Part shown: positions 16,295 through 24,361 of the stretch, in pieces | Layout: each line of letters starts with the position of its first letter | Numbering within the stretch: the stretch's first letter is position 1 | From: SG8-30 sp963695155 | Lineage (GTDB): Bacteria > Pseudomonadota > Gammaproteobacteria > Steroidobacterales > Steroidobacteraceae | Direction: 5' to 3' | Assembly: GCA_963695155.1 (NCBI GenBank) | Contig: CAVOGD010000006.1 | Location: 310,001 to 374,000 of the forward strand | DNA: 64,000 nucleotides | Notes under the pieces: model-generated | Databases searched by the model: none | The model's input: the letters and a program-made list of their open reading frames with translations, nothing else | Told to the model about the DNA's origin: nothing | Program-made: the position numbers and the translations under genes

Positions 16295-17124
16295 GAAGCG
16301 CGCGGTCCGCGCGCCTGGGCCCGCCACGACCGCCAGATGAAGATCGCCACACCGCCCAGCGAGACCAGGCCGATGGCGAAGCTCAGGAAGATCGAGTAGT
16401 CGAAGCGGTAGCGCCCGCTCTTGGCGTCGAACACGGTGCAGAACAGGCGCACCTGCTCCACCATGGAACCGAACGTGTCCTCTTCCAGCCGCTGGCCCAG
16501 CACCAGTCTCTTGAGCGGGTCCACCAGCAGCGGCGTCTCGAACTGCTGGCCGTAGACCTGCCGGTACACGCGGCCGTCGCGATCCACGATGGTCGCCTGG
16601 ATCATGTGGTCGAACCCGCCCGCAGCCGGCGCGTAGGCGAAGCCGATCGCCTCGAGCAGCCGCGCCACGGTCTGCGCGTCGCCGCTGGCGAAGGTCCACT
16701 GCGGCGTCTCGATGCCGCGCTGCCGCGCATAGGCCCGCATCCGCTCCGGCGTGTCGTTAGGGGTGTCGAAGCCGACGGTCAGCACCGCAAAGGCCTCCTC
16801 GCCTACCACGCCGGAGGCGACGTCGCTGGCGCTATGGAGCCAGGTCGTCGTGGTCGGGCAGATGTGGTAACAGCTGGTGTAGACCGGGCTGATCACCAGC
16901 GGCCGGCCGCGAAATTCCGCCAGCGACAGCGGCCGGCCATGCTGGTCGGTGAAGGTCAGCGGCGGCAGCTCCCTGCCGATGGCGGCCTGGCTCGCCGCCA
17001 GCGCCGTGCCCGCCTCGAAGGCCGCCGGCTGAACGTCGCCGGGCGCCGGCTCGCCCGCGCCCGCGCCCGCGACGGCGGCCGCCACGCACAGCGGCGCGGC
17101 CAGCCACCGCGCCCGGCGGTTCAT
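16291..17124 (-). CDS. SCO1/SenC-family copper chaperone
   Basis: A 277-residue thioredoxin-fold protein that delivers copper to, or reduces, the CuA site of subunit II. The copper ligands are present: Cys85 and Cys89 in TSCYHICP and His173 in GGFDHM. An N-terminal signal or anchor (residues 5-22) places the fold in the periplasm, and a second hydrophobic segment near the C-terminus (about 252-272, FLSFAIGLVSLGGVAIF) is an addition many SCO proteins lack. It overlaps heme O synthase at its start and the cytochrome b fusion at its end by four bases each, showing tight coupling with oxidase assembly. Confidence 0.9.
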   Translation of the reverse strand: MNRRARWLAAPLCVAAAVAGAGAGEPAPGDVQPAAFEAGTALAASQAAIGRELPPLTFTDQHGRPLSLAEFRGRPLVISPVYTSCYHICPTTTTWLHSASDVASGVVGEEAFAVLTVGFDTPNDTPERMRAYARQRGIETPQWTFASGDAQTVARLLEAIGFAYAPAAGGFDHMIQATIVDRDGRVYRQVYGQQFETPLLVDPLKRLVLGQRLEEDTFGSMVEQVRLFCTVFDAKSGRYRFDYSIFLSFAIGLVSLGGVAIFIWRSWRAQARGPRAS

Positions 17125-18041
17125 GCGATCAGCCGACCGCTCAGTGCGCCGTCGGCGATCGCCCCGACCAGCAGCAGGCTGAGCTGCACCAGCGAGGCCC
17201 GGAAATTCGCCAGCGCCATGTCACGGGTCGGGCGGCGGACCAGCAGGATGCTGCGATACAGGAAGTAGGCGCCCCCCGCGCCGGCGCAGACGCCGTACAC
17301 GAGGCCCAGCCCGGTGAACGCCGGCACGATGGTCAGCGTCACCAGCACCCCGGTGTGCGCGAGGATCACCCAGGCCGTCGCCTGCGGCGAGGTCACCGCG
17401 GGCAGCATCGGCACGCCGGCCGCGACGTAGTCGGCGCGGTTGTACAACGCCAGGCTCCAGAAATGCGGCGGCGTCCAGAAGAACATCGCGATGGCCAGCA
17501 GCGCCGGCTCGAGCGCCAGCGCCGGGTCCACCGCCAGCGCGCCGGCCAGCAGGGCGAAGGTCCCCGCGAATCCGCCGAACACGATGTTCAGCCAGGTGCG
17601 GCGCTTCAGCCACAGCGTATAGATGACCCCGTAGGTGAACGCGCCGAGCAGCACCTGCGAGGCCGCCGCCAGGTTGGTGGCCCAGGCCGCCAGCACGACC
17701 GAGGACAGCAGCAGCAGCGCGATGATGGCCAGCCAGTGCGCGCCCGGCGTCAGTTCCCCGGTGACGAACGGCCGCTGCCGCGTGCGCAGCATGCCGGCGT
17801 CGAGGTCGCGCTCCGCGTACTGGTTGAAGGCCCCCGCGCTGGCCGACGACATGAGCACGGCCAGCGCGAGCAACGCCAGTTGCCAGGCCGGCAAGCCGGT
17901 CCCGGGCGTGACGGCCGCGCCGGCGATCATCGCCAGGGCAATCTCCGCGCCGATCCGCAGCTTGAAGACGGACGCGACGGTGCGCACCTTCCGCAGGCTC
18001 AAGCCGCCGCCATCATTTCGCGACCACGATTCCAGTCCCAA
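17121..18041 (-). CDS. ctaB: Protoheme IX farnesyltransferase (heme O synthase)
   Basis: A 306-residue polytopic prenyltransferase of the UbiA family that adds a farnesyl group to heme b to make heme O. The first Asp-rich motif is NQYAERDLDAGMLRT RQRP-like, with the family pattern N-x3-E-x-D-x-D; YTLWLKRRTWLNIVFGG and FFWTPPHFWSLAL are further hallmarks. The start is a TTG at 18041, seven bases after the subunit I gene, with GAGGG upstream; an internal GTG (17978) is possible. Its presence shows that the neighbouring heme-copper enzyme probably carries an O-type or A-type heme. No heme A synthase (CtaA) was found in the window. Confidence 0.9.
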   Translation of the reverse strand: MGLESWSRNDGGGLSLRKVRTVASVFKLRIGAEIALAMIAGAAVTPGTGLPAWQLALLALAVLMSSASAGAFNQYAERDLDAGMLRTRQRPFVTGELTPGAHWLAIIALLLLSSVVLAAWATNLAAASQVLLGAFTYGVIYTLWLKRRTWLNIVFGGFAGTFALLAGALAVDPALALEPALLAIAMFFWTPPHFWSLALYNRADYVAAGVPMLPAVTSPQATAWVILAHTGVLVTLTIVPAFTGLGLVYGVCAGAGGAYFLYRSILLVRRPTRDMALANFRASLVQLSLLLVGAIADGALSGRLIA

Positions 18042-18048
18042 GGCGCCC

Positions 18049-19731
18049 TCATCTCATCGGCCAGATTTCGGAGAGATACTTCCAGTTGACGAAGTAGTAC
18101 AGCACGAAGGCGATGAAGAATACCGCAACCAGCACCAGCGTGCCCGGCACGCGCCAGGTGCCTGCATTGCCGTACGTCGCCACCGCCGAGCCGCCCGCCG
18201 GCGCGCCCAGCTCGATCTTGCCGGTAATGCGCTTGCCGAAGAACACCGAGGCGACCACGACGACGATGTACATAACGCCACCGAGCGCCGCGGCGATCGC
18301 CGACAGGCCGTTCAGCGCCAGCATCAGGAACGCCGCGGGCGGGTAGCTGAAGTCGAACGGCGCGTCGGCGAAGGTGATGTCCCAGTGCCGGCGCGACACG
18401 CCCAGCGTGCCCGCGCCCATCATGAACAGCGAGATGCCCGCGACACCGAGCCCGAACACGTACGGCTGCAACTTCGCGATGGTCGGGAAGCGGATCTCCC
18501 GCTGGAATATCAGCGGCACCAGCAGGTAGGTGATGGCCATGAATGCCAGCGTCGTGCCGGCCACCACGGTGCCGTGGAAGTGCCCCGGCACGTACAGGGT
18601 GTTGTGGATGATGATGTTGATCTGCTCGGCCCCCATCACCACGCCGGAAATGCCGCCGAGGAAGCCGAACATGACCAGCGACATGAACATGCCGGAGAAC
18701 GCCGGGTTGCCCCACGGCGCCTTGCGCAGCCACTCGAACAGGCCCTTGTTGAAGCCGCGCTTGCGCTGCGCCGCCTCGATGGCGCCGGGCACCGAGATGC
18801 CGTGGATCATGCTGCCCAGCACCGCGAGGTACATCGCGTAGCTGGTGTTGAAGATCTTCCACTCGGAACTGAGGCCCGGCTCGACGAGCATGTGGTGCGC
18901 GCTGGCCAGCTGCAGGAACAGGATGTACATCAGGAACGCCAGCCGGCTGACCTTCTCGGACAGCGGCTGCGCGCCGAACAGCATGGCCGCGATCGCGTAC
19001 CAGACCGCGACGTGCGCCGAGACGTTGATCTGCTGCGAGGAATGGCCCATGGCCCACCAGACCAGCTTGTACATCAGCGGGTCGATGGTGCTGATGATCC
19101 CCAGCGACCACAGCCAGGTCGGGATCAGGATGATCGCGCCCGAGGCCAGCGTGAACACCGCGATGATCGCGGCGGTCATGGCGCCGAAGGTCACCAGCGG
19201 GATCGACCCCTGGTAGGTCCTTTCGTCGCGCGCGATGACCAGCGTGCCGAAGAAGATGCCGCAGACCAACAGGGCTCCCACGGCAAACAGGATCAGGCCC
19301 AGGTAGAAGTGCTGGGCCGCCATCATCGGCGGGTAGGAGGTGAACATCACGCTCGACTCGCCCTGCAGCACCGCGACGTTGGTGAGCAGCCCGCCGCCCA
19401 GCATCAGCGCGAACGCCACCCAGCCGAGTTTCGGCGCCGCCAGCCGGCAGTTGAGCAGCACGGACGACGCGAAGTACAGGATCGCCATCTCGAAGAAGAT
19501 GATCCACAGGAGCAGCACGTCCAGGCCGTGCGCCGTCAGGGCCAGGTAGAACCAGTCGGCCGGCAGCAGGTGGACGGCCGGCCAGCGCGTCAGCGCGACG
19601 CCCAGGCCGAACAGCCCGCCCAGCGCCAGGAAGACGACCGCCGCGACCGCATTGGCCTTGATGAGCGCCTGGGCGTTGAGGTCGACCTTGAGCCCGGTCG
19701 TGGGGCAGGTACGGAAGTTTCCGGTGTTCAT
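18049..19731 (-). CDS. Heme-copper oxidase-superfamily subunit I, B-type-like, without active-site tyrosine
   Basis: A 560-residue membrane protein with about 13 helices. Heme and copper ligands are present: H68 (TAHGLDV) and H386 for the low-spin heme, H384 (VPGHFHGT) for the active-site heme, and H230, H279, H280 for CuB (WWAMGHSSQQ, ASAHHMLVEPG). Oxygen reductases of the A and B types have a tyrosine four residues after the first CuB His; here it is Gln234. The cbb3-type tyrosine, six before the HH pair, is Leu273. Absence of both is typical of NO reductases in this superfamily. The paired subunit II has a full CuA site, as in CuA-type NO reductases known from Bacillus. It could therefore be an NO reductase or an atypical oxygen reductase; sequence alone does not decide. 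Confidence 0.85.
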   Translation of the reverse strand: MNTGNFRTCPTTGLKVDLNAQALIKANAVAAVVFLALGGLFGLGVALTRWPAVHLLPADWFYLALTAHGLDVLLLWIIFFEMAILYFASSVLLNCRLAAPKLGWVAFALMLGGGLLTNVAVLQGESSVMFTSYPPMMAAQHFYLGLILFAVGALLVCGIFFGTLVIARDERTYQGSIPLVTFGAMTAAIIAVFTLASGAIILIPTWLWSLGIISTIDPLMYKLVWWAMGHSSQQINVSAHVAVWYAIAAMLFGAQPLSEKVSRLAFLMYILFLQLASAHHMLVEPGLSSEWKIFNTSYAMYLAVLGSMIHGISVPGAIEAAQRKRGFNKGLFEWLRKAPWGNPAFSGMFMSLVMFGFLGGISGVVMGAEQINIIIHNTLYVPGHFHGTVVAGTTLAFMAITYLLVPLIFQREIRFPTIAKLQPYVFGLGVAGISLFMMGAGTLGVSRRHWDITFADAPFDFSYPPAAFLMLALNGLSAIAAALGGVMYIVVVVASVFFGKRITGKIELGAPAGGSAVATYGNAGTWRVPGTLVLVAVFFIAFVLYYFVNWKYLSEIWPMR

Positions 19732-19740
19732 GTCAGGCCC

Positions 19741-20280
19741 TCACTGCCGGTCGACGACGAAGATCTTGCCGAGCATCGTGTGATGCCCGAGCCCGCAGAA
19801 CTCGTTGCAGACGATCGAGAATTCGCCCGTCTGGTTCGGCGTCAGCGTGAGCACGTGCTCGTAGCCGGGGTGCACCTGCACGTTGATGTTGACGGGCTGC
19901 AGCGAGAACCCGTGCTGCAGGTCCAGCGCGGACAGGTGCAGCCGGTAGCTCTGGCCTTTCTCCAGCTCCAGCACCGGATACCACAGCCACATGCGGCCGA
20001 TCATGTACACGTCGGCGCCGGCCGGCGGCTTCACCACCGGCACGCCGTTGAGCTCCCGCACCTGCCACTGCCGGACCGTTTCCTCGGTCTTGGCGTAGAA
20101 CGCGTTGGGCGTCGTGCGGTAGCTCTCGGTCGCGAGGTTCTGCTGACCGAAGGCGTGCCAGTAGATCATCATGAAGAACATCACGAGGCCCCACACGAAG
20201 GCCACGATGATCCACACGAGTTCGGCCCGGTGGATGGGCTCGTTGAACCAGAGCCGTGCGGTGGGCGGACTGATGGCCAT
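19741..20280 (-). CDS. Cytochrome oxidase-type subunit II with complete CuA site
   Basis: A 179-residue protein with one N-terminal helix (about 20-40, VWIIVAFVWGLVMFFMMIYW) and a periplasmic cupredoxin domain. The dinuclear CuA ligands are all there: H123 (LQHGFSL), C158, E160, C162, H166 and M169 (CNEFCGLGHHTM). Length and single helix match B-type (ba3) subunit II rather than the two-helix A-type. It accepts electrons from a soluble cytochrome c or similar donor and passes them to subunit I. It lies nine bases upstream of subunit I and needs the SCO protein of the same operon. Confidence 0.9.
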   Translation of the reverse strand: MAISPPTARLWFNEPIHRAELVWIIVAFVWGLVMFFMMIYWHAFGQQNLATESYRTTPNAFYAKTEETVRQWQVRELNGVPVVKPPAGADVYMIGRMWLWYPVLELEKGQSYRLHLSALDLQHGFSLQPVNINVQVHPGYEHVLTLTPNQTGEFSIVCNEFCGLGHHTMLGKIFVVDRQ

Positions 20281-20301
20281 TGCTCTAACCCCCGGTGTGC
20301 T

Positions 20302-20463
20302 TCAGGGCGCGACGGGAATCTGGGACAGTTCCATGACTCCCCAGATGATGTACAGGACCGTCGGTATGACGACCCCCAGGAACAGCAGCAGGAACGGGTT
20401 GTCCAGCACCCGTTGCATGAAAGGTATGCGTTCCCGGTCGTTGCCCGGTTCGTGGTCGCTCAT
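20302..20463 (-). CDS. 53-residue single-span membrane protein, likely small oxidase subunit
   Basis: A short gene encoding MSDHEPGNDRERIPFMQRVL followed by one hydrophobic helix (about residues 23-43, PFLLLFLGVVIPTVLYIIWG) and a short tail. AAGGGGGGGG precedes the ATG as a very strong ribosome binding site. It lies 21 bases upstream of subunit II and is the first gene after the FNR/Dnr-type palindrome. Size, topology and place match the small subunit (IIa-like) of B-type heme-copper oxidases. No residue-level motif confirms this. Confidence 0.75.
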   Translation of the reverse strand: MSDHEPGNDRERIPFMQRVLDNPFLLLFLGVVIPTVLYIIWGVMELSQIPVAP

Positions 20464-20499
20464 GCTTCCCCCCCCTTGTACGGTGCGATGCCTGCCAGC

Positions 20500-20517
20500 C
20501 GGCCGCCGCGGCGGCCG
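20500..20517. repeat. 18-base perfect GC palindrome in the oxidase-operon leader
   Basis: CGGCCGCCGCGGCGGCCG is a perfect palindrome between the FNR/Dnr box and the first small gene of the operon. It could fold in the leader mRNA or bind a protein. In such GC-rich DNA it may also be chance. Confidence 0.3.
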
Positions 20518-20565
20518 CCGGCGCCGTCATCTTCCGCATCACCGCAGGACGATGCCTGCGCCGCA

Positions 20566-20579
20566 TTGACCTAGGTCAA
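20566..20579. promoter_or_regulatory. FNR/Dnr-type binding site upstream of the heme-copper operon
   Basis: TTGAC-CTAG-GTCAA is a perfect 14-base palindrome of the FNR/Dnr class (TTGAT-N4-ATCAA and variants). It lies about 103 bases before the 53-residue gene, reading leftward. No clear -10 hexamer was found at the class II distance (GGTGAT is the best), so promoter details are uncertain. Dnr encoded at 38807-39493 has the ExxSR recognition helix needed to read such sites. Confidence 0.7.
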
Positions 20580-20601
20580 TTACCCGGGGGAGTCGGGCCG
20601 G

Positions 20602-20784
20602 CTATTCGCCAGACAGGCGGCGAATGACACCGAAGGACACGAGCGCAAGGCCGAGCAGCAGGCCGAAGAAGATCAGCGTGCGGTACTCGAACCTGCGACC
20701 GGCACGGTTCTCCATCTGGCGCAGCAGCCAGTCGGCCACCAGATAGAGGATGATCGCGGCCAGCGTGAAGTAGATCGCCGACAT
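20602..20784 (-). CDS. Small two-helix membrane protein of unknown function
   Basis: A 60-residue protein beginning MSAIYFTLAAIILYLVADWL with two hydrophobic helices (about 4-19 and 37-52) joined by a basic loop (RQMENRAGRRFEYR) and ending RRLSGE. I do not recognise the family. A GGGGGA run upstream can serve as ribosome binding site. It lies on the same strand as the heme-copper operon, but the FNR/Dnr box stands between it and the operon, so it may be a separate unit. Confidence 0.6.
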   Translation of the reverse strand: MSAIYFTLAAIILYLVADWLLRQMENRAGRRFEYRTLIFFGLLLGLALVSFGVIRRLSGE

Positions 20785-20951
20785 GTGCGTCGTCCCCCGC
20801 CCGGCGCGTCGTGCCCAGCCCCCCCACCGGGCAGATTAACCGAATCCGGGGGATTCGACATCCCCGCTGCCGGGCCGCGCGCTGGCAGCGACGGCACAGG
20901 GCGGCCGCGGCACCTATAATTCACGGCATCGCCCTGATCCCCGGAGCACCG

Positions 20952-23051
20952 ATGAACCGCACACTGGCCGCCCTGTTCCTGATACCGCTGCTGGCGCTGG
21001 CTGCCCCGGCGGCCCCGGCCGAAACGGCGGCCAGGCACCCGATCACGCACGAGGACGTGTGGCTGATGAAGCGCCCGGGCACGCCCGTGCCCAGCCCGGA
21101 TGGCCGCTGGATAGCCTTTGCGGTGTCCGAGCCCGCCTACGACGACGAGCAGAAGTCGAGCGACCTGTGGCTGGTGCCCGCGGACGGCAGTGCGCCGCCG
21201 CGCCGGCTGACCGCCACCAAGGCGGGCGAGAGCGACCTGGCGTGGCGCCCGGATTCGGGCGCACTGGCGTTCGTCGCCAAGCGCGAAGGTGACGAGGCGA
21301 AGCAGGTCTACCTGCTCGACATCGCCGGTCCCGGCGAGGCCCAGCGCGTCACCACGCTGGCCGGCGGTGCCGACCGTCCCGTGTGGCGGCCGGACGGCGG
21401 CGCCCTGCTGGTGAACACGCTTGTCTACCCGGGCGTGGCCGGCGAGGACGGGAATCGCCAGGCGATCGCGGACCGCAAGTCACGCAAGTACAACGTGCGC
21501 GCCTACGACGAGTTTCCGATCCGGATCTGGGATCGCTGGCTGGACGACCGCCGCCCCATGCTGGTGGTGCAGCCGCTGGCGCCCGGTGCCGGGCCGCGGT
21601 ACCTGCTGGCCGGCAGCCGCCTGTTCGCGGCCCGCGGTTACGGCGGCGGCCTGGGCAACGACGGCGAATCGATCGCCGCGGCCTGGACGCCGGACGGCGC
21701 AGCGGTCGTCTTTACCGCCACCGACAACCGCCACGAAGCGGCGCGCGCGGAGGTCGTGATGTCGCTGTGGCAAGTAGCCATCGAGGGCGGCGAACCGCGT
21801 CGCCTGACCGGCAAGGAAGGCAGTTACTCCGACCCGGAATTCTCGCCGGACGGCGCGCGCCTGTACGCGAAGCTCTCCGCCGACACCGCGCACGTCTACA
21901 ACCTGAGCCGGCTGGTGGCCTTCGACTGGCCGGACCTCGGCAAGCCGCGGGTGCTGACCGCGTCGTTCGACCGCCCGGTGGGCGACTACGGAATCGCGCC
22001 GGACGGCCGGACCGCCTACCTGCTGGCCGATGACGAGGGCGCCACGCGGATCTTCTCGCTGGCCCTGCCCGGCGGCGAAGTGCGCGCGCTTGGCCGCCTC
22101 GAGGCGGGGTCGCTGTCGGCGCTGCGGGTCACCGGCACCGCGGAACCCGTGATCACGGCCAGGTGGGAGAGCGCCATCAGCCCGCAGGAAGTCGGGACCA
22201 TCGATCCTGCCACCGGCCACTGGTCGGCACTGACCGCCCTCAATGCGGAGCGGGTGGCGGCCATCGACTGGCAGCCGGTCCAGCAGTTCTGGTTCACGTC
22301 GAGCCGCGGGCGGCGCATCCACAACGTGCTGACCCTGCCGCCCGGTTTCGATCCCGCCGCCCGGTACCCGCTGCTGGTGCTGATCCACGGCGGACCCCAC
22401 TCGGCCATGGGCGACGAGTTCATCACGCGCTGGAACTACCACCTGCTGGGCAGCCCGGGCTATGTCGTGCTGGCCACGAACTACACGGGGTCGACGGGCT
22501 TCGGCGAGGCCTTCGCGCGCGCCATCCAGGGCGACCCGCTGGCCGGCCCGGCCAGCGAGGTCAATGAGGCGGCCGACGAGGCCATCCGGCGCTACCCCTT
22601 CATAGACGGGTCGCGCCAGGCTGCGGCCGGCGCCAGCTACGGCGGGCACCTGGTCAACTGGCTGGCCGTGTCCACGACCCGCTACAAGGCGCTGGTCAGC
22701 CACGCCGGCCTGTACGACCTCAAGTCGCAGTGGACGACCAGCGACATCGCGTACGGTCGTGAGCGCAACCTGGCCGGGCCGGCCTGGGACGGCAGCCTGC
22801 GGGTGTGGCGTGAGCAGAGCCCGTTCTACCGCTCCGCCAGGCTCAAGTCGCCGATCCTGCTGACCTTCGGCGAGAAGGACTTCCGGGTGCCGCTCAACAA
22901 CGGCCTCGAGTTCTGGACGGTGCTGAAGCGCCAGGATGTGCCGAGCCGGCTGCTGTTCTTCCCCGACGAGAACCACTGGATCCTGAAGGGCGAGAACAGC
23001 CGTTATTTCTACTCCGAGGTGCACGGCTGGCTGGGACGGTACCTGCAGTGA
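20952..23051 (+). CDS. S9-family prolyl oligopeptidase (acylaminoacyl-peptidase-like)
   Basis: A 699-residue secreted serine peptidase. A signal peptide (MNRTLAALFLIPLLALAAPA, cleaved near residue 23) sends it to the periplasm. Residues about 35-430 form a beta-propeller with TolB/WD-like repeats (PSPDGRWIAF, WRPDSGALAF, FSPDGARLYA). The C-terminal alpha/beta-hydrolase domain holds the triad: Ser in GASYGGH, Asp in GEKDFRVP and His in DENHWI. It probably trims short peptides. ATG at 20952 has CGGAG upstream; the in-frame extension before it lacks a signal sequence. It stands alone, facing away from the oxidase cluster. Confidence 0.9.
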   Translation: MNRTLAALFLIPLLALAAPAAPAETAARHPITHEDVWLMKRPGTPVPSPDGRWIAFAVSEPAYDDEQKSSDLWLVPADGSAPPRRLTATKAGESDLAWRPDSGALAFVAKREGDEAKQVYLLDIAGPGEAQRVTTLAGGADRPVWRPDGGALLVNTLVYPGVAGEDGNRQAIADRKSRKYNVRAYDEFPIRIWDRWLDDRRPMLVVQPLAPGAGPRYLLAGSRLFAARGYGGGLGNDGESIAAAWTPDGAAVVFTATDNRHEAARAEVVMSLWQVAIEGGEPRRLTGKEGSYSDPEFSPDGARLYAKLSADTAHVYNLSRLVAFDWPDLGKPRVLTASFDRPVGDYGIAPDGRTAYLLADDEGATRIFSLALPGGEVRALGRLEAGSLSALRVTGTAEPVITARWESAISPQEVGTIDPATGHWSALTALNAERVAAIDWQPVQQFWFTSSRGRRIHNVLTLPPGFDPAARYPLLVLIHGGPHSAMGDEFITRWNYHLLGSPGYVVLATNYTGSTGFGEAFARAIQGDPLAGPASEVNEAADEAIRRYPFIDGSRQAAAGASYGGHLVNWLAVSTTRYKALVSHAGLYDLKSQWTTSDIAYGRERNLAGPAWDGSLRVWREQSPFYRSARLKSPILLTFGEKDFRVPLNNGLEFWTVLKRQDVPSRLLFFPDENHWILKGENSRYFYSEVHGWLGRYLQ

Positions 23052-23130
23052 CGGCCGGCCGTTGACTGTGACACCGCGGGGTCGCAGCGGTTAGCATCGG
23101 CGTGCAGGCGCACGCCCCGGGAGGATGCCG

Positions 23131-23523
23131 ATGGCCCAGCCCACCGCCCTGAACTGGTTCCCCGAGTGGCTCAGGAAGGCCGTCGAGCTCGGCTACTCGC
23201 AGATGGAACTGGCCAAGGTGCTCGGCACGACGCCGGCCACCGTCGCGCAGCTGATTCGCGCCGTGCCGACCCGGCCCGCCGAGGTGCGCAAGCTGGCGCG
23301 CGAGCTGGGCGTGGATTACGGATCGCTGCGTACGTTCACGGACAACGCGCTGCAACCGCTGACGGGCTTCGACAAGGAAACGCAGCGCCTGCTGCGGCTG
23401 TGGGAACGGCTCGACCCGCCGCGCCGCGCGGCCCTGCTGACGATCCTGCAGGACATGGCCCGGGGCCGCAGCGCGCGCCGGTCCGGCGCAGCGAAGAAGA
23501 CCGCACGCAGGAAGTCGCGCTAG
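23131..23523 (+). CDS. Small helix-turn-helix protein with a basic C-terminal tail
   Basis: A 130-residue protein I cannot name. Residues about 12-60 (KAVELGYSQMELAKVLGTTP then ATVAQLIRAV) look like an XRE or sigma-like helix-turn-helix, and the last 20 residues are strongly basic (ARRSGAAKKTARRKSR), suggesting nucleic-acid binding. GGGAGG at 23119-23124 is six bases from the ATG at 23131 and touches the ATG at 23125, so 23131 is preferred. It follows the peptidase by 79 bases and could share its transcript. Confidence 0.65.
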   Translation: MAQPTALNWFPEWLRKAVELGYSQMELAKVLGTTPATVAQLIRAVPTRPAEVRKLARELGVDYGSLRTFTDNALQPLTGFDKETQRLLRLWERLDPPRRAALLTILQDMARGRSARRSGAAKKTARRKSR

Positions 23524-23551
23524 CGGGGCGCCGCTGCCGCGGCGACCGGAC

Positions 23552-23947
23552 TCAGGGCAGCTGGATGCCGCCGCCGCCCTTGCCGCCCATGCCCTTGAGC
23601 GTGGCCGCGCCGGCGTCCGGTATGACGATGGACGACGAGGCCTGGCGGCGCATTTCCTGGATCTCGCGGGCGGCCTCCTCGACGGCCTTCTGTGCGGCGC
23701 CGCCGAACGCCTGGACCGCCTCGGCCAGCGTGCCGGCCTGCAGCTCGAAGCTGAGCGGGAGCGAGCCCATCGGCGTCATGACGGTCGCCTGCCCGATGTA
23801 GACCACCGCCCGCGTGGCATCGTCCTTCCCCTCCGCAGTCACCGGGGTCAGGCAGCGGATGGCGCCGACCTTCTGGTCGGAGAAGATGTCCTCCCGGTAC
23901 AGACCCTTGTCGTCCATCCGGGGCTCCTGCGTCTGGTCCTTGTTCAT
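23552..23947 (-). CDS. Conserved-looking hypothetical cytoplasmic protein
   Basis: A 131-residue soluble protein without signal peptide or membrane segment. It has a beta-rich N-terminal half (VGAIRCLTPVTAEG, VVYIGQATVMTPMGSLPLSF), a helical middle (LAEAVQAFGGAAQKAVEEAA) and a Gly-rich end (LKGMGGKGGGGIQLP). Function is unknown. The ATG at 23947 was kept; the ATG at 23917 (MDDKGLYRED) has AGGAG at a better distance and may be the true start. It is convergent with the helix-turn-helix gene. Confidence 0.65.
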   Translation of the reverse strand: MNKDQTQEPRMDDKGLYREDIFSDQKVGAIRCLTPVTAEGKDDATRAVVYIGQATVMTPMGSLPLSFELQAGTLAEAVQAFGGAAQKAVEEAAREIQEMRRQASSSIVIPDAGAATLKGMGGKGGGGIQLP

Positions 23948-24088
23948 CGGCGTATCGCTTCCGGTTCTCGTCCGTGGAAGCCGCGCACTTTACCCTGCCG
24001 GCGGGGGAAGCGCACGGCGGCATTCCGCCCTGCGGTCCGCGCGGCGCTGCGCAGGGCTACAATGGTCGAGCCGGGAGGGCCATGGATC

Positions 24089-24346
24089 ATGACTGACCAG
24101 ACGCTGCCAGAGCTGTTGCGCCGGCTGCACGAGGAACTCGGCTGGGCCGACTCGCTGGACGACGAATCGCGCAGGCTGCTCGGCGTCGTGGCGCGTGACA
24201 TCGAGGAGCTGGGGGCCAGTGCCGCAGCCGCCAGCGACCACGTCCCCGCGCTGGAGCGCCTCGCCGTGCGCTTCGACGCGGACCACCCCGCCCTGTCGGC
24301 GGTGGCGCGCCGGCTGGTGGATGCCCTGGGCAAGGCCGGCATCTGA
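24089..24346 (+). CDS. DUF4404-type small protein
   Basis: An 85-residue acidic, all-helical protein beginning MTDQTLPELLRRLHEELGWA, with LDDESRRLLGVVARDIEEL and a C-terminal HPALSAVARRLVDALGKAGI. This pattern matches the DUF4404 family, whose role is unknown. GGGAGGG (24073-24079) lies nine bases before the ATG. It is convergent with the LOG-family gene. Confidence 0.75.
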   Translation: MTDQTLPELLRRLHEELGWADSLDDESRRLLGVVARDIEELGASAAAASDHVPALERLAVRFDADHPALSAVARRLVDALGKAGI

Positions 24347-24361
24347 GCCGCGGCGCGGCGC

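Noticed and set aside
18049..19731. Annotation of subunit I as a cbb3-type oxidase
   Set aside because: There is no FixO/FixP-type cytochrome c subunit, the partner has a CuA site, and the cbb3 tyrosine before the HH pair is a leucine.
17635..20574. 979-residue plus-strand open frame opposite the oxidase genes
   Set aside because: It is antisense to clearly homologous genes, is rich in Arg, His, Gln and Asp as GC-rich shadow frames are, and shows no domain.
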